Assembly: GCF_023824195.1 (NCBI RefSeq)
Contig: NZ_CP085442.1
Span: 5,045,501-5,109,500 of the forward strand
Direction: 5' to 3'
Length of the DNA: 64,000 nucleotides
Origin: Priestia megaterium
Lineage (GTDB): Bacteria > Bacillota > Bacilli > Bacillales > Bacillaceae_H
Shown: piece after piece, positions 1-10,660 of the stretch
How positions within the stretch are numbered: the stretch's first letter is position 1
How the letters are laid out: each line of letters opens with the position of its first letter
Notes under the pieces: generated by a model
Told to the model about the DNA's origin: nothing
What the model saw: the letters and a program-made list of their open reading frames with translations, nothing else
The model's database searches: none
Program-made: the position numbers and the translations under genes

Positions 1-742
1 CCTGTGCTGCAATACCATTTCGGCCGCCATCTAGTGTCATCATCGCAACTTTAAATCCTTCTCCTTCATTTCCCAGCAAATTTTCTTTTGGAACGCGGCA
101 GTCTTCAAAAATAATTTCTGTTGTAGGTGAAGAGCGAATGCCCAGCTTCTTTTCTTTTTTACCAACTGAAAATCCCGGCATGTCTTTTTCAATAATAAAA
201 GCGCTCGTGCGTTTTTCATTGGGGTTGATGCGAGCAAATACGACGTAAATATCCGCTTCTCCGCCGTTTGTAATAAAAATTTTAGAGCCATTTAAAATAT
301 AATCTTCTCCGTCCTTTACAGCGAGCGTTCTCATTCCTCCCGCGTCAGAACCAGCACTCGGTTCGGTTAACCCATAAGCGCCTATTTTTTCTCCTGTTGC
401 CATAGGCTTCAAATATTTTTGTTTCTGCTCTTCCGTTCCGAATGTATAAATTGGCCAGCCGGCAAGAGAAGTATGAGCCGACAAAGTAACGCCTGTTGAC
501 GCACATACTCTAGACAGTTCTTCAACGGCAATGCAATAAGCTAGATAGTCGCTGCCAATTCCTCCGTATTGCTCCGGCCATGGAATGCCTGTTAATCCCA
601 GATCAGCCATTTGAGTAAAAATCCCTCTGTCAAAACGCTCTTCTTCATCTCGTTCGGCGGCTGTCGGAGCCACTTCGTTTTTGGCAAAGTCTCGCACCAT
701 TTTTCGAATCATTTCGTGTTCTTCTGAAAGTTTAAAAAACAT
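1..742 (-). CDS. Acyl-CoA dehydrogenase, 3' end outside window
   Basis: Partial leftward gene: 247 codons are visible from an ATG at 740-742 and the frame stays open to base 1. The protein starts [16 protein letters not shown] and carries the acyl-CoA dehydrogenase middle-domain signatures [11 protein letters not shown] and [14 protein letters not shown], so it is an FAD enzyme that oxidises acyl-CoA to enoyl-CoA and passes electrons to ETF. The family's catalytic Glu lies near the C-terminus, past the window edge, so it cannot be checked. It follows a second, similar dehydrogenase by 11 bases and is the last visible gene of the fadF operon. By position it probably corresponds to AcdA of B. 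subtilis, but substrate chain length cannot be read from sequence. Confidence 0.93.
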   Translation of the reverse strand, partial: MFFKLSEEHEMIRKMVRDFAKNEVAPTAAERDEEERFDRGIFTQMADLGLTGIPWPEQYGGIGSDYLAYCIAVEELSRVCASTGVTLSAHTSLAGWPIYTFGTEEQKQKYLKPMATGEKIGAYGLTEPSAGSDAGGMRTLAVKDGEDYILNGSKIFITNGGEADIYVVFARINPNEKRTSAFIIEKDMPGFSVGKKEKKLGIRSSPTTEIIFEDCRVPKENLLGNEGEGFKVAMMTLDGGRNGIAAQ

Positions 743-753
743 GATTATTCCCC

Positions 754-1881
754 CTATAATTGACTGCTAATGACGATACGTTGAATTTCGCTTGTGCCTT
801 CGTAGATTTCGCACACTTTGGCGTCACGAAAATACCTCTCTACTGGATAATCTTTCATATAACCGTATCCCCCCAAAACTTGAATTGCGTCCGTCGCTAC
901 ATTCATGGCCGTCTGGGAAGCAAATAATTTCGCCATGGATGCTTCTTTTTTACAAGGAAGTTTTTGATCATATAAAAAAGCGGCTCGGTACATTAAAAGC
1001 TTCGCTGATTCAACAGAGGTTTCCATATCAGCAAGCTTAAAAGCAATTCCCTGCTGAGATAAAATCGATTTTCCGAATTGATATCGTCCATTTGCATAGT
1101 TTTTAGCTGCCGTTAACGCACCTTCAGCAATTCCTACCGCCTGAGCAGCAATACCAATTCTTCCGGCATTTAAATTAGCCATAGCAATTCGAAATCCTTC
1201 ACCTTCTTCTCCGAGACGATTTTCTACAGGCACCTGCATATTTTCAAAGTGCAGTTGAACCGTTCGAGAACCGTGAAGACCCATCTTATGTTCATCTTTT
1301 CCTACTGAAAATCCCTCCATCGTCTTTTCAACGATAAAAGCGCTCATCCCTCTCGACCCGCGTTCGGGATTCGTTTTAGCAAATACAATATATGTATCCG
1401 CTTCTCCGCCGTTTGTAATGAAAAGCTTTGATCCATTTAAAAGATAGTGGTCTCCTTTTCGTTCTGCCTTTGTTTTTAAGCTTGCAGCATCAGATCCTGC
1501 ACTAGGTTCTGTTAAACAAAAAGCACCTAAATATTCACCTGTCGCCAGTTTTTTTACATACTTTTGTTTTTGATCTTCCGTTCCAAATACGACAATAGGA
1601 TTCGTACCTACAGAAGTATGAACAGACAAAATGACGCCGAGGGCTGGACTTACTTTTGATATTTCGTGGATGGCAATCATGTACGACACAAAGTCCAGTC
1701 CGCCCCCTCCGTATGCTTGAGGAACGGGAATGCCCATCAGGCCAAGATCAGCCATCTGCTTTAATAAACCTCGAGGAAATTCACCCTTTTCCATGTTTGG
1801 CACAGCCGCAGCGACTTCTTTTTCACTAAAATCAGCTACCATCTTTTTAATCATGTGTTGTTCAGACGTAAAAAAGATCAT
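754..1881 (-). CDS. Acyl-CoA dehydrogenase (short-chain type)
   Basis: Complete 375-residue flavoprotein that makes the first, alpha-beta double-bond-forming step of beta-oxidation. It shows [10 protein letters not shown], the FAD/substrate segment [12 protein letters not shown] and the C-terminal [10 protein letters not shown] motif whose first Glu (about residue 361) is the catalytic base in butyryl- and isovaleryl-type enzymes. Length is normal for the family. It lies 12 bases after a 3-hydroxybutyryl-CoA dehydrogenase and just before another acyl-CoA dehydrogenase, so the operon encodes a tandem pair. The two are clearly homologous but not near-identical, which suggests different chain-length or branched-chain preference. 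Assigning it as Bcd- or MmgC-like would be a guess. Confidence 0.95.
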   Translation of the reverse strand: MIFFTSEQHMIKKMVADFSEKEVAAAVPNMEKGEFPRGLLKQMADLGLMGIPVPQAYGGGGLDFVSYMIAIHEISKVSPALGVILSVHTSVGTNPIVVFGTEDQKQKYVKKLATGEYLGAFCLTEPSAGSDAASLKTKAERKGDHYLLNGSKLFITNGGEADTYIVFAKTNPERGSRGMSAFIVEKTMEGFSVGKDEHKMGLHGSRTVQLHFENMQVPVENRLGEEGEGFRIAMANLNAGRIGIAAQAVGIAEGALTAAKNYANGRYQFGKSILSQQGIAFKLADMETSVESAKLLMYRAAFLYDQKLPCKKEASMAKLFASQTAMNVATDAIQVLGGYGYMKDYPVERYFRDAKVCEIYEGTSEIQRIVISSQL

Positions 1882-1893
1882 TTCGCCACTCCT

Positions 1894-2748
1894 TTATATT
1901 TCGTACGTAAAAAATCCTTTTCCTGTTTTTCGACCAAGCCACCCTGCCTTTACATATTTCCTAAGCAATGGACAAGGACGATATTTGTCATCACCAAACC
2001 CTTTATGAAGCGTTTCCATAATAAACAAACATGTATCGAGGCCGATGAAATCTGCTAATGTCAAAGGTCCCATTGGATGGTTCATTCCTAGTTTCATCAC
2101 TTGATCAATATCCTCTTCGTTTGCTACACCTTCATAGAGCGTAAACACAGCTTCGTTAATCATTGGCATTAATATTCGATTTGAAACAAACCCTGGAAAG
2201 TCATGAACTTCCACCGGGGTTTTATTTAATTTTTTCGTTGTTTCATGAACTGCTTGATACACTTCATCGGTAGTAGCCAGTCCTCTAATAATTTCAACGA
2301 GCTTCATAACTGGAACAGGATTCATAAAGTGCATGCCAATTACTTTTTCAGGTCGAGTGGTCACAGCTGCAATTTCAGTAATAGGAAGCGAAGACGTGTT
2401 GGTTGCTAAAATAGTATGACTCGGGGCTAACGAATCCAACTCCGCAAAAATGGCTTGTTTGACTTCCATCTTTTCCACAACCGCTTCGACGATTAAATCT
2501 GCTTTTTGTGCTGCTGTTATTTCATTTGCCAGGTGAAGGCGCTCCATAATTTCTTCATATTCCTTAGCTGAGAGAGAACCTTTTCCCACCTGTTTTTTCA
2601 GACGTTTATCAATACCTTCTATTCCTTTTTGTGTATTTTTTTGATCAACGTCATACAAAGAAACTTGATATCCGCTCGCAGCAAATACTTGCGCAATGCC
2701 TGCTCCCATCTGACCTGCTCCAATAACCATAACTGTTTCAATATTCAA
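1894..2748 (-). CDS. 3-hydroxybutyryl-CoA dehydrogenase
   Basis: 284-residue NAD-dependent dehydrogenase that interconverts 3-hydroxyacyl-CoA and acetoacetyl-CoA. The N-terminal Rossmann fold shows VIGAGQMGAGIAQ (glycines at about 10, 12 and 15), followed by the family signature HFMNPVPVMKLVEII, which holds the catalytic His, and a C-terminal dimerisation domain with NHPMGPLTLADFIGLD. It resembles MmgB of B. subtilis and Hbd of clostridia. It sits between thiolase and acyl-CoA dehydrogenase genes, with a 15-base gap after the thiolase. No enoyl-CoA hydratase is present in the visible operon, so that step must come from elsewhere in the genome. Confidence 0.95.
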   Translation of the reverse strand: MNIETVMVIGAGQMGAGIAQVFAASGYQVSLYDVDQKNTQKGIEGIDKRLKKQVGKGSLSAKEYEEIMERLHLANEITAAQKADLIVEAVVEKMEVKQAIFAELDSLAPSHTILATNTSSLPITEIAAVTTRPEKVIGMHFMNPVPVMKLVEIIRGLATTDEVYQAVHETTKKLNKTPVEVHDFPGFVSNRILMPMINEAVFTLYEGVANEEDIDQVMKLGMNHPMGPLTLADFIGLDTCLFIMETLHKGFGDDKYRPCPLLRKYVKAGWLGRKTGKGFFTYEI

Positions 2749-2763
2749 GTTGGTATCCCCCTT

Positions 2764-3927
2764 TTACACTTCTACCATGATGGCATCACCTTGGCCGCCG
2801 CCGCTGCAAATAGAAGCAATGCCTCGTCCGCCGCCTCGTCGTCTTAATTCATGAATGAGCGTTACAACAATACGAGCGCCGCTTGCTCCAATCGGATGTC
2901 CAAGTGCTACTGCCCCGCCGTTCACATTTACTTTTTCAGCCGGAAGCCCTGCAATCTCCATACTCATCAACGCTACTGCTGAAAAAGCTTCATTGATTTC
3001 AAAAAGCGCAATATCGTCTACTGTCTTATTTGTTTTTTGCAGTAGCTTGTTAATAGCAAACCCAGGCGTTTTCGGAAATTCCCTTGGCTCCATCGCAAGA
3101 GAAGTATGGTTTACAATCGTAGCCAACGGCTCATAGCCATTTGCTTTTGCCACATCTTCATCCATTAGCATGAGCGCAGCTGCTCCGTCATTCACGCTAG
3201 GTGCATTTCCTGCTGTAATGGTTCCGCTGTGACCAAATACAGGCCGAAGAGACGAGAGTTTTTCTAACGACGTATCTTTTCTTGGTCCTTCATCTTTTTG
3301 AACCGTTATCGTTCCTTTTTTAGACGGAATATCAACTGAAATTCTTTCTGCATTCCATCTCCCTTTCTCTTCTGACTCTACCGCCAATTGATGACTGCGA
3401 AGGGCCCATTCATCCTGCTTTTCTCGGGAAATATTCATTTCAGAAGCTATTTCATTTCCATACGTACCCATTTGAACCCCTGTAAAGCTGCATGTCAAAC
3501 CGTCATGAACCATCAAATCCGTCACAACACTATCTCCCATACGGAATCCCCACCTTGCTTTTGGAAGAAGATACGGTGCGTTACTCATCGATTCCATTCC
3601 ACCTGCAATGATTGTTTTTGCTTCTCCTAATCGAATCAGCTGATCAGCAGTTGTAATGCTGCGCATGCCCGATGCACAAACTTTATTAATGGTTTCCGTC
3701 TCTACTTGCCACGGTAAACCTGCATAATGCATGGCTTGCCTAGAAGGCAGCTGTCCTTGGCCCCCTTGCAGCACGCACCCCATAATAACGGAATCAATTT
3801 CTGTACGTCCCTTTGATGCTGCTTGAATCGCTTTCCCGCCTAGTTCTGCCGCTTTTAGTCCACTTACACTGCCACCTAATTTTCCAAAAGGTGTTCGAAC
3901 TGCACTCACAATAACTGTTTTCCCCAC
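2764..3927 (-). CDS. Acetyl-CoA C-acetyltransferase (thiolase)
   Basis: 387-residue thiolase. The acyl-accepting Cys is in NKVCASGM (C84), and the C-terminal catalytic pair is in GHPIGASGAR (H344) and ICSGGGQGDA (C374). These are the complete active-site set of biosynthetic/degradative acetyl-CoA acetyltransferases, resembling MmgA of B. subtilis. It probably cleaves acetoacetyl-CoA or longer 3-ketoacyl-CoA to release acetyl-CoA at the end of each beta-oxidation round. It lies second in the leftward operon, about 100 bases after fadF. That gap has no hairpin that I can see, so co-transcription is likely. Confidence 0.95.
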   Translation of the reverse strand: MGKTVIVSAVRTPFGKLGGSVSGLKAAELGGKAIQAASKGRTEIDSVIMGCVLQGGQGQLPSRQAMHYAGLPWQVETETINKVCASGMRSITTADQLIRLGEAKTIIAGGMESMSNAPYLLPKARWGFRMGDSVVTDLMVHDGLTCSFTGVQMGTYGNEIASEMNISREKQDEWALRSHQLAVESEEKGRWNAERISVDIPSKKGTITVQKDEGPRKDTSLEKLSSLRPVFGHSGTITAGNAPSVNDGAAALMLMDEDVAKANGYEPLATIVNHTSLAMEPREFPKTPGFAINKLLQKTNKTVDDIALFEINEAFSAVALMSMEIAGLPAEKVNVNGGAVALGHPIGASGARIVVTLIHELRRRGGGRGIASICSGGGQGDAIMVEV

Positions 3928-4031
3928 TATTGTTTCCTCCTCTTTTTCCTAATCTTTGTCCTTGCTGATTGAACGCTTGCTCAATTTCCTTTCTGTAAAA
4001 AGTAGAGATGAATACCATCTCTACTTCTCCT

Positions 4032-6143
4032 TTATGAAACCTGTTCTTGCACGTCACCATAAATTGACTTTTCAAGCAGTTCTGCTACGTCATACGTATG
4101 AACCTTTTCTTCTACTTCTTTTGCTTTTGTTCCGTCACTTAGCATCGTTAAGCAGTATGGGCAACCTGAACTGATAATGCTTGGGTTAACGGCTAAGGCT
4201 TGTTCCGTGCGCGCTACATTAATGCGCTGGCCGGTCGTTTCTTCCGTCCACATTAACCCTCCTCCTGCTCCACAGCACATACCATTTTCACGGTTGCGAT
4301 CCATTTCAATCAAGCTAATACCTGGAATCGCTTTCAAAATTTCTCTTGGTGGACTGTATACTTCGTTATATCTTCCTAAATAACAGGAATCATGGAAGGT
4401 AATTTTTTCATTAACCGCATGTTTTGGTGTCAGCTTACCTTCTTTCACCAACATAGCTAATAATTCTGTGTGATGATACACTTCTCCTTCAAAACCGAAA
4501 TCTGGATATTCATTTTTGAAGATATTGTAAGCATGGGGATCAATCGTAACAATTTTTTTGATTTCGTTTTTTTCAAATTCAGCGATATTTTTAGAAGCTA
4601 ACTCTTGGAATAAAAATTCATTGCCCAACCTGCGCGGCGTATCACCAGAATTTTTTTCTTTATTTCCTAAAATCGCAAATGAAACACCCGCTTCATTGAG
4701 AAGCTTTGCAAACGATAGAGCGATTTTTTGACTGCGGTTATCATAAGATCCCATCGAACCTACCCAGAACAAATACTCAAACGTTTCACCCGCTTTACTT
4801 ACTTCTTTAACAGTCGGAATGTGAACATCTTCTCTTACATGTCGCCATTCTTCACGCTCTTTTCGGTTTAATCCCCAAGGGTTTCCTTGACGCTCAATAT
4901 TAGTCATGGCACGCTGAGCATCCGCGTCCATCTTTCCTTCGGTTAATACTAAAAAACGTCGTAAATCGATGATCTTATCTACATGCTCGTTCATTACGGG
5001 ACATTGATCTTCACAGTTTCGGCACGTTGTACATGCCCAAATTTCTTCTTCCGTAATGACATCTCCAATTAAAGCGGGATTATATTCCGCTGTTGCTGCA
5101 GCCTCTGCTCCGCCTTGGCTGGCCGCCATCGTCGCCAGCTGGTTTCCTTTTGTTTTGGAGAATGCATACGTAGGAACCCAAGGAGCCTTAGATGTCACAA
5201 CCGCTCCTTTTTCCGTTAAGTGATCGCGCATCTTTAAAATTAAATCCATTGGAGATAAAATTTTCCCTGTACCCGTTGCCGGACACATATTCGTACATCG
5301 ACCGCATTCCACACAGGCATATAAATCAATAAGCTGATGCTGTGTAAATTCTTCAATCTTTCCAACTCCAAACGTCTCCTGCGTCTCGTCTTCAAAATCA
5401 ATCTTTTCAAGCTTACCTGGCTTAGAAACACGGTTAAAAAATACATTAGCCGGTCCAGCCAGTAAATGAGCATGTTTTGATTGAGGAACATATACTAAAA
5501 ACGTCAATAACACGGCTAAGTGAATCCACCATGAAACATAAAAAATGGAGATAGCGGCAATATCATTGATTCCCTTAAACAAGATGGCAATCGATGACGC
5601 AATCGGTTCTGTCCATGAGGGTTCATGATTATGCCAGATGATTGACATACCGTTTCCAACAAGCACTGACAGCATAAGTGCTCCAATAAAAATCAGTACT
5701 AAACCAGATTTAAACCCTCTTTTTAAACGCACAAGCTTTTCTACATAGCGACGGTGAAAAGCCCAGACAACTGCTACTAAAATCAAAAACGTCACAATTT
5801 CTTGAAAAAATGTAAAGCCGGGATATAAAGGTCCAAGCGGCAAATGTTTACCTGGAAGCAAACCTTTTATAATGAAGTCTAACGCGCCGAACTGAACTAA
5901 AATAAACCCATAAAAAAACATGACGTGCATAATTCCACTTTTTTTATCTTTTAACAGTTTCTTTTGTCCAAACACGTTCACCCAAATTTTTTGCAGCCTT
6001 TCTTTTAACCGCTGATCAAATTCAACTTTTTTCCCTAATTGAATATACTCAATGCGTGTGCGAATTAAATATACAAACAAAGAAATAGCGTAAGCGGTTA
6101 CAATAATAAAAAAGAGAAAATTCACCCACAGCAACCCTGTCAT
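4032..6143 (-). CDS. fadF: FadF-type membrane Fe-S oxidoreductase
   Basis: 703-residue protein: five to six N-terminal membrane helices (residues about 5-220), two ferredoxin-type clusters (C277-C280-C283-C287 in CVECGRCTNMCP; C371-C374-C377-C381 in CTTCRNCEDQCP), then two heterodisulfide-reductase-type Cys-rich domains with SCYLGRYN and GMCCGAGGG. It matches YwjF/FadF, which B. subtilis encodes next to acdA. From its fold it is thought to move electrons from ETF to the membrane quinone pool, a job done by ETF-quinone oxidoreductase in other organisms. It leads the fatty-acid oxidation operon and is preceded by a promoter with a FadR-like operator. The gene symbol is by homology and synteny. 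Confidence 0.92.
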   Translation of the reverse strand: MTGLLWVNFLFFIIVTAYAISLFVYLIRTRIEYIQLGKKVEFDQRLKERLQKIWVNVFGQKKLLKDKKSGIMHVMFFYGFILVQFGALDFIIKGLLPGKHLPLGPLYPGFTFFQEIVTFLILVAVVWAFHRRYVEKLVRLKRGFKSGLVLIFIGALMLSVLVGNGMSIIWHNHEPSWTEPIASSIAILFKGINDIAAISIFYVSWWIHLAVLLTFLVYVPQSKHAHLLAGPANVFFNRVSKPGKLEKIDFEDETQETFGVGKIEEFTQHQLIDLYACVECGRCTNMCPATGTGKILSPMDLILKMRDHLTEKGAVVTSKAPWVPTYAFSKTKGNQLATMAASQGGAEAAATAEYNPALIGDVITEEEIWACTTCRNCEDQCPVMNEHVDKIIDLRRFLVLTEGKMDADAQRAMTNIERQGNPWGLNRKEREEWRHVREDVHIPTVKEVSKAGETFEYLFWVGSMGSYDNRSQKIALSFAKLLNEAGVSFAILGNKEKNSGDTPRRLGNEFLFQELASKNIAEFEKNEIKKIVTIDPHAYNIFKNEYPDFGFEGEVYHHTELLAMLVKEGKLTPKHAVNEKITFHDSCYLGRYNEVYSPPREILKAIPGISLIEMDRNRENGMCCGAGGGLMWTEETTGQRINVARTEQALAVNPSIISSGCPYCLTMLSDGTKAKEVEEKVHTYDVAELLEKSIYGDVQEQVS

Positions 6144-6221
6144 CTCGTCCCCTCCTTGAATAGTTTGTTACCTTTCTTTCCTCCTGACGACTAAATTTTC
6201 TGATAATATATCTGTTTTCAT

Positions 6222-6249
6222 TGTATATAATGAATGAGCATTCAGTCAA
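6222..6249 (-). promoter_or_regulatory. fadF promoter with FadR-type operator
   Basis: Read on the minus strand there is a sigma-A-like -35 TTGACT (6244-6249), a 16-base spacer and -10 TATACA (6222-6227), about 80 bases before fadF. The plus-strand sequence TGAATGAGCATTCAGTCA (6231-6248) fills the spacer and the -35 region. It fits the FadR operator I recall from B. subtilis (TGAATGA, four bases, TCATTCA) with one mismatch. Binding there would block RNA polymerase until long-chain acyl-CoA releases the repressor. The operator is seen in sequence; control by FadR is inferred. Confidence 0.75.
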
Positions 6250-6338
6250 TATCTTTTCGTTCTTTTGTTCATATTCTATTTAAACAAGGTGACACTAAGA
6301 ACAACATAAAATGTATTTACATCGGGAAAAGAGGTGAC

Positions 6339-7535
6339 ATGATGAGCGGCATGGTTGTGATTTTACTTTTTATTATTTTTATTGCTTGGCTTGCAATTGA
6401 CCTTGGCGTTGGAAAGAAAATATTTTCTCAGGCTGAAAATACATTTCCAAAGCGCCGTGCTTCTCTTTTTTTGTTCGCAGACGGGAATGTCTTGTATAAA
6501 GATTTATTTCACGAAATAGAAAATGCCTCTTCATTTATCCATTTATCGTTTTACATCGTACAAAATGATGAAATTAGCCAAGAATTTTTAGATTTACTAG
6601 TCCAAAAAGCACAGCAAAATATTGAAGTCAGATTATTGGTAGACCGTGTGGGAAGCTATAAAATCAAGAAAAACAAAATTGCATTCTTAAAGAAGCAAGG
6701 TGTTCATTTTGCTTACAGTCGAACGCCTCGGTGGCCTTATTTGTTTTATACACTCAACGCACGCAATCACCGTAAAATAGCCGTTATTGATGGGAAAGTT
6801 GGCTACATTGGCGGTTTTAATATCGGAAGAGAATATTTAGGACTCGACGCTAAGCTTGGGGTATGGAAAGATTACCACCTGCGTATGGAAGGTCAAGGCA
6901 TACAAGATCTTCAAATGCAGCTGTTGAGCGACTGGTATGCTGCTACCGGCTTAGACCTGCGTAAAGTGGAAAGATACTTTCCGCCAACCTCTGAAGGAGA
7001 CTATGTCATTCAGCTAAAGTCGACTGAAGGTTTTTCACTTGAAGAAAGCTTTTTATCGATTATCAACCAAGCCAATAGGGAATTGTACATAGGTACTCCT
7101 TATTTTATTCCAAGTGAACCTTTGATGAATGCTTTACTGCAAGCTCGTGCACGAGGAGTGCAAGTTCATATTTTAATTCCAATGCGTGCAGATCAACCGC
7201 TTGTTCATCATGCTGCGTTTGCCTATCTTCCCACATTACTTCAAGCAGGTTGTATGATTTATCAATATTATTACGGTTTTTACCATGCAAAAGTATTAAT
7301 TGCAGACAATGTTATCTGCGATGTAGGAACGGCTAATTTTGATAAAAGAAGCTTGTTCTTAAATGCTGAAATCAACTGTTTAATCTATGATGCCACATAT
7401 ATTGAAGAGGTAAAGAATAGCTTTAAAGCTTGTATGGGGGAATGCCCGGTTTTGTCTTTAGAAGATGTGAAAAACCGAAAATGGAGTGAAAAACTCAAGC
7501 AAGGATTTGCAACCTTTATTTCTCCGTTACTTTAA
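6339..7535 (+). CDS. clsB: Cardiolipin synthase, PLD family (YwjE/ClsB-like)
   Basis: Phospholipase-D-superfamily enzyme of about 398 residues with one N-terminal membrane helix and both HKD motifs: HRKIAVIDG (encoded near 6770) and HAKVLIADN (near 7285). The family joins phosphatidylglycerol molecules to form cardiolipin in the membrane. The reading frame is open back to 6234, but a Shine-Dalgarno GAGGTG at 6331-6336 and the hydrophobic start point to the ATG pair at 6339/6342. The second gives better spacing. It diverges from fadF and is followed by uvsE after 24 bases, as ywjE-ywjD are in B. subtilis. Cardiolipin synthase is the usual product of this family but was not tested here. Confidence 0.88.
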   Translation: MMSGMVVILLFIIFIAWLAIDLGVGKKIFSQAENTFPKRRASLFLFADGNVLYKDLFHEIENASSFIHLSFYIVQNDEISQEFLDLLVQKAQQNIEVRLLVDRVGSYKIKKNKIAFLKKQGVHFAYSRTPRWPYLFYTLNARNHRKIAVIDGKVGYIGGFNIGREYLGLDAKLGVWKDYHLRMEGQGIQDLQMQLLSDWYAATGLDLRKVERYFPPTSEGDYVIQLKSTEGFSLEESFLSIINQANRELYIGTPYFIPSEPLMNALLQARARGVQVHILIPMRADQPLVHHAAFAYLPTLLQAGCMIYQYYYGFYHAKVLIADNVICDVGTANFDKRSLFLNAEINCLIYDATYIEEVKNSFKACMGECPVLSLEDVKNRKWSEKLKQGFATFISPLL

Positions 7536-7559
7536 TGAACGAAAAGAGGAAGATTTATA

Positions 7560-8513
7560 ATGAAAATTAGATTTGGCTATGTCTCACATGCCCTGTCGCT
7601 TTGGGACTGCTCACCTGCTAAAACCCTCACCTTTACTAGATGGGCAAAAATGAAAAAAGACGAGAGGCTGGATAAGCTTCATCACGTTACAAAACAAAAT
7701 TTGAATCATACTAAGCGTGCTTTGCATTTTAATATTGCGCATGAAATTATGCTGTATCGATTGTCATCTTCTCTTGTCCCTTTAGCTACTCATCCTGAAG
7801 TAGACTGGAATTACATTGATGCGTTCCAAGACGACTGGTCAGAGATAGGAGAATTGATACGGAATCACCAGCTGCGCGTGAGTTTTCACCCCAATCAGTT
7901 CACATTATTTACAAGCGATAAAAAACACATTACTGAAAATGCGGTAAAAGATATGGATTATCACTATAGAATGATTGAAGCGATGGGAGTATCAGGTCAA
8001 GCTCTTATTAATATTCATGTAGGAGGAGCCTATGGCAATAAAGAAAAGGCGATCGGTCGATTTCATGAAAACATTCAAACGCTGCCACCTGTCATTAAAA
8101 AGCGCATGACTCTTGAAAATGATGATAAAACATATACAACTGAAGAAACATTAGCTGTATGCGAAAAAGAGAAAGTCCCTCTCCTCTTTGATTATCACCA
8201 CCACAAAGCAAATGAAGGAGAGGAACCTCTTGAGCTATTGCTCCCTCGTATCTTTGACACGTGGAAACATATCGGGTTAAAACCAAAAGTACATATCTCT
8301 TCTCCTAAATCTGAAAAAGAATTTAGAAGTCACTCTGATTATGTCTCAACTGATTTTATCGCACCTTTTTTGCAAATGGCTAAAGATATCGGACAAGATT
8401 TTGACGTAATGATTGAAGCAAAGTTAAAAGATAAAGCGCTGCTAAAATTAGTGGAAGATTTAGCATCAATGAGAGGAGTAAAGCGTACGGAAGGTGCCAC
8501 ACTTGTTTTTTAA
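7560..8513 (+). CDS. uvsE: UV DNA damage endonuclease UvsE
   Basis: 317-residue TIM-barrel endonuclease of the UvdE/UvsE family. It nicks DNA 5' to UV photoproducts and starts a repair route independent of UvrABC. Visible family features are the start [14 protein letters not shown], the metal-site segments [26 protein letters not shown] and [10 protein letters not shown], and the C-terminal [12 protein letters not shown]. It has the normal length for the bacterial family (YwjD). The start follows GAGGAAG by six bases. It is probably co-transcribed with the cardiolipin synthase gene and ends just before a bidirectional terminator shared with argS. Confidence 0.95.
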   Translation: MKIRFGYVSHALSLWDCSPAKTLTFTRWAKMKKDERLDKLHHVTKQNLNHTKRALHFNIAHEIMLYRLSSSLVPLATHPEVDWNYIDAFQDDWSEIGELIRNHQLRVSFHPNQFTLFTSDKKHITENAVKDMDYHYRMIEAMGVSGQALINIHVGGAYGNKEKAIGRFHENIQTLPPVIKKRMTLENDDKTYTTEETLAVCEKEKVPLLFDYHHHKANEGEEPLELLLPRIFDTWKHIGLKPKVHISSPKSEKEFRSHSDYVSTDFIAPFLQMAKDIGQDFDVMIEAKLKDKALLKLVEDLASMRGVKRTEGATLVF

Positions 8514-8519
8514 ATAAAA

Positions 8520-8536
8520 AAGAGCCAAGAGGCTCT
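8520..8536. terminator. Bidirectional terminator, uvsE / argS
   Basis: Perfect hairpin AAGAGCC-AAGA-GGCTCTT flanked by A-runs on the left and T-runs on the right, so it can end transcription of both converging genes. Confidence 0.85.
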
Positions 8537-8543
8537 TTTTTTG

Positions 8544-10214
8544 TTACATTTTTTCAGGTGCTGAAACACCAATTAGTTTTAAGGAGTTTTGAAGCGTTAC
8601 TTGAACAGCTTTCACTAGTTCAATACGCGCTTTACTTGTTTCTACATTATCGCTGTCTAATACTTTTTCTGCATTATAGAAGCTATGGAACGTAGAAGCG
8701 AGATCAAACACATAATTCGTAATGCGGTGCGGAATACGTTTTGTTGCTGCTTCCGCTACGGCCTGAGGGAACTCTCCGATTTTCTTCAGCAGTTCCATTT
8801 CTTTTTCTGCACTAATTAATGAAAGGTCAGCGCCAGATGTTGATTGAATCCCCATCTCTTCACCTTGACGAAGAATACTGCAAATACGGGCATGAGCATA
8901 TTGTGCATAGTATACAGGATTTTCATTAGATTGAGAAACAGCTAAATCTAAATCAAAGTCTAAATGTGTATCCGCACTTCTCATCGCAAAGAAGTAGCGA
9001 GTTGCATCAAGGCCTACCTCTTCTACTAGATCACGCATTGTTACAGCTTTGCCTGTACGTTTGCTCATCTTCATTTTTTCGCCGTTTTGATACAGTTGAA
9101 CCATTTGAATAATTTCTACTTCAAGCGTATCTTTTTCATAACCAAGCGCTTGAATCGCCGCTTTCATACGAGGAATATATCCATGGTGGTCGGCTCCCCA
9201 AATGTTAATTAGCTTGTCAAATCCGCGTTGAATTTTGTCTTGGTGATACGCAATATCTGGCGTTAAGTACGTAAATGAACCGTCATTTTTAATTAACACA
9301 CGGTCTTTATCATCACCAAATGTCGTAGAACGGAACCACGTAGCACCTTCTTCTTCATATACATGGCCTTGTTTTTTCAACGTTTCAAGTGCAACTGGGA
9401 TTTTATCATTTTTATAAAGAGACGTTTCAGAATACCATACGTCAAATTTCACACGGAACTGTTCAAGATCACGCTTTAATTTAGCTAACTCATAATCTAA
9501 TCCGTATTGACGGAAGAATTCAAAACGCTCTTCTTCAGATACGTTTACATACTTGTCTCCGTGCTCTTTTGCTAGCTCTTTTCCGATGTTTATAATGTCA
9601 GCTCCATGATAGCCGTCTGCAGGCATTTCTTTCTCTAAACCAAGAGCCTGCATGTAGCGTGCTTCTACTGAATAAGCCAGGTTATTAATTTGGTTACCAG
9701 CATCATTGATATAGTATTCACGTGACACATCGTAACCTGCTTTTTCAAGAACATTACATAATGAGTCTCCAACTGCAGCACCGCGGGCATGTCCTAAATG
9801 TAAATCCCCTGTCGGATTAGCTGAAACAAACTCAACCTGTACTTTTTGTCCGTTCCCTACGTTTGTTTGACCGTACGCTTCACCAGCTTTTACAATCGTT
9901 GGGATAAGCTCTGTTAAATAAGAGTTATTCATATAAAAGTTGATGAATCCAGGGCCTGCAATGTCAATTTTCTCGATAGATGCTTTTGATTTATCGAAGT
10001 TTGCTACAAGCTCTTCAGCGATAGCACGCGGTGCTTTTTTGGCAATACGAGCTAGCTGCATAGCCATATTGGTAGAATAATCACCATGTGTTTTATCTTT
10101 TGGGGTTTCTAATAGAACTTCTGGAAGTTCTGCTTTTTCAGCAAGTCCTGCTTTGACCACAGCATCTTGAATTTCAGCTTTTAATTTTTGCTGCACTTGT
10201 TCGACGACGTTCAT
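8544..10214 (-). CDS. argS: Arginyl-tRNA synthetase
   Basis: 556-residue class I aminoacyl-tRNA synthetase that charges tRNA-Arg. An N-terminal additional domain recognises the tRNA D-loop (about residues 1-110). The catalytic domain has a HIGH variant HLGH (139-142) and the KMSK motif in [11 protein letters not shown], and the DALR anticodon-binding domain is C-terminal. Length is typical. Its start overlaps the end of ywiB by four bases (ATGA), so the two are translationally coupled, as in B. subtilis. I see no T-box leader before this pair. Confidence 0.98.
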   Translation of the reverse strand: MNVVEQVQQKLKAEIQDAVVKAGLAEKAELPEVLLETPKDKTHGDYSTNMAMQLARIAKKAPRAIAEELVANFDKSKASIEKIDIAGPGFINFYMNNSYLTELIPTIVKAGEAYGQTNVGNGQKVQVEFVSANPTGDLHLGHARGAAVGDSLCNVLEKAGYDVSREYYINDAGNQINNLAYSVEARYMQALGLEKEMPADGYHGADIINIGKELAKEHGDKYVNVSEEERFEFFRQYGLDYELAKLKRDLEQFRVKFDVWYSETSLYKNDKIPVALETLKKQGHVYEEEGATWFRSTTFGDDKDRVLIKNDGSFTYLTPDIAYHQDKIQRGFDKLINIWGADHHGYIPRMKAAIQALGYEKDTLEVEIIQMVQLYQNGEKMKMSKRTGKAVTMRDLVEEVGLDATRYFFAMRSADTHLDFDLDLAVSQSNENPVYYAQYAHARICSILRQGEEMGIQSTSGADLSLISAEKEMELLKKIGEFPQAVAEAATKRIPHRITNYVFDLASTFHSFYNAEKVLDSDNVETSKARIELVKAVQVTLQNSLKLIGVSAPEKM

Positions 10215-10660
10215 TTTTTCTCCTCCTTGAATGTAATGGTTAACGCATATTTCCCGGTAGGCTGACCCTGTACTTCCAGATCATACGTTAAAAATAATCG
10301 ACCCTTTTGAGTCATTTGTTTATATTCAATGTTATGAGCGAATGTTAGTAAATCCATACGTCCATAAGGGCTTATATAAGTTCCTTCGATTTGTACCTTT
10401 TTACGAAACGATTGCTTCATTTGAACAGCACCGGTTCGGTTAATTGATACTTCATCTTCGCTAATTTTTACCATTGTTCTAATATCTCCGATTTCCTCTT
10501 GGCGCTCTGTGTATGTAAGATAAATTTTCGATCCTTTTTCATAATACATACCTTTTGCATTTACCGATGTTGTCTCTTTTCGGTGACCATCACGGATATC
10601 TGTCACAATTTTAACTTCAATGGGTTTCTTGACTTCTGAAGCGTTACTCACAAAAGACAC
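10211..10660 (-). CDS. ywiB: DUF1934 family protein (YwiB-like)
   Basis: 149-residue soluble protein matching the YwiB/DUF1934 family, a small beta-barrel (calycin-like) protein of unknown function usually encoded just upstream of argS. The sequence is rich in alternating hydrophobic and charged beta strands ([32 protein letters not shown]). No catalytic motif is visible. Overlap with argS by four bases implies coupled expression. Confidence 0.85.
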   Translation of the reverse strand: MSFVSNASEVKKPIEVKIVTDIRDGHRKETTSVNAKGMYYEKGSKIYLTYTERQEEIGDIRTMVKISEDEVSINRTGAVQMKQSFRKKVQIEGTYISPYGRMDLLTFAHNIEYKQMTQKGRLFLTYDLEVQGQPTGKYALTITFKEEKK

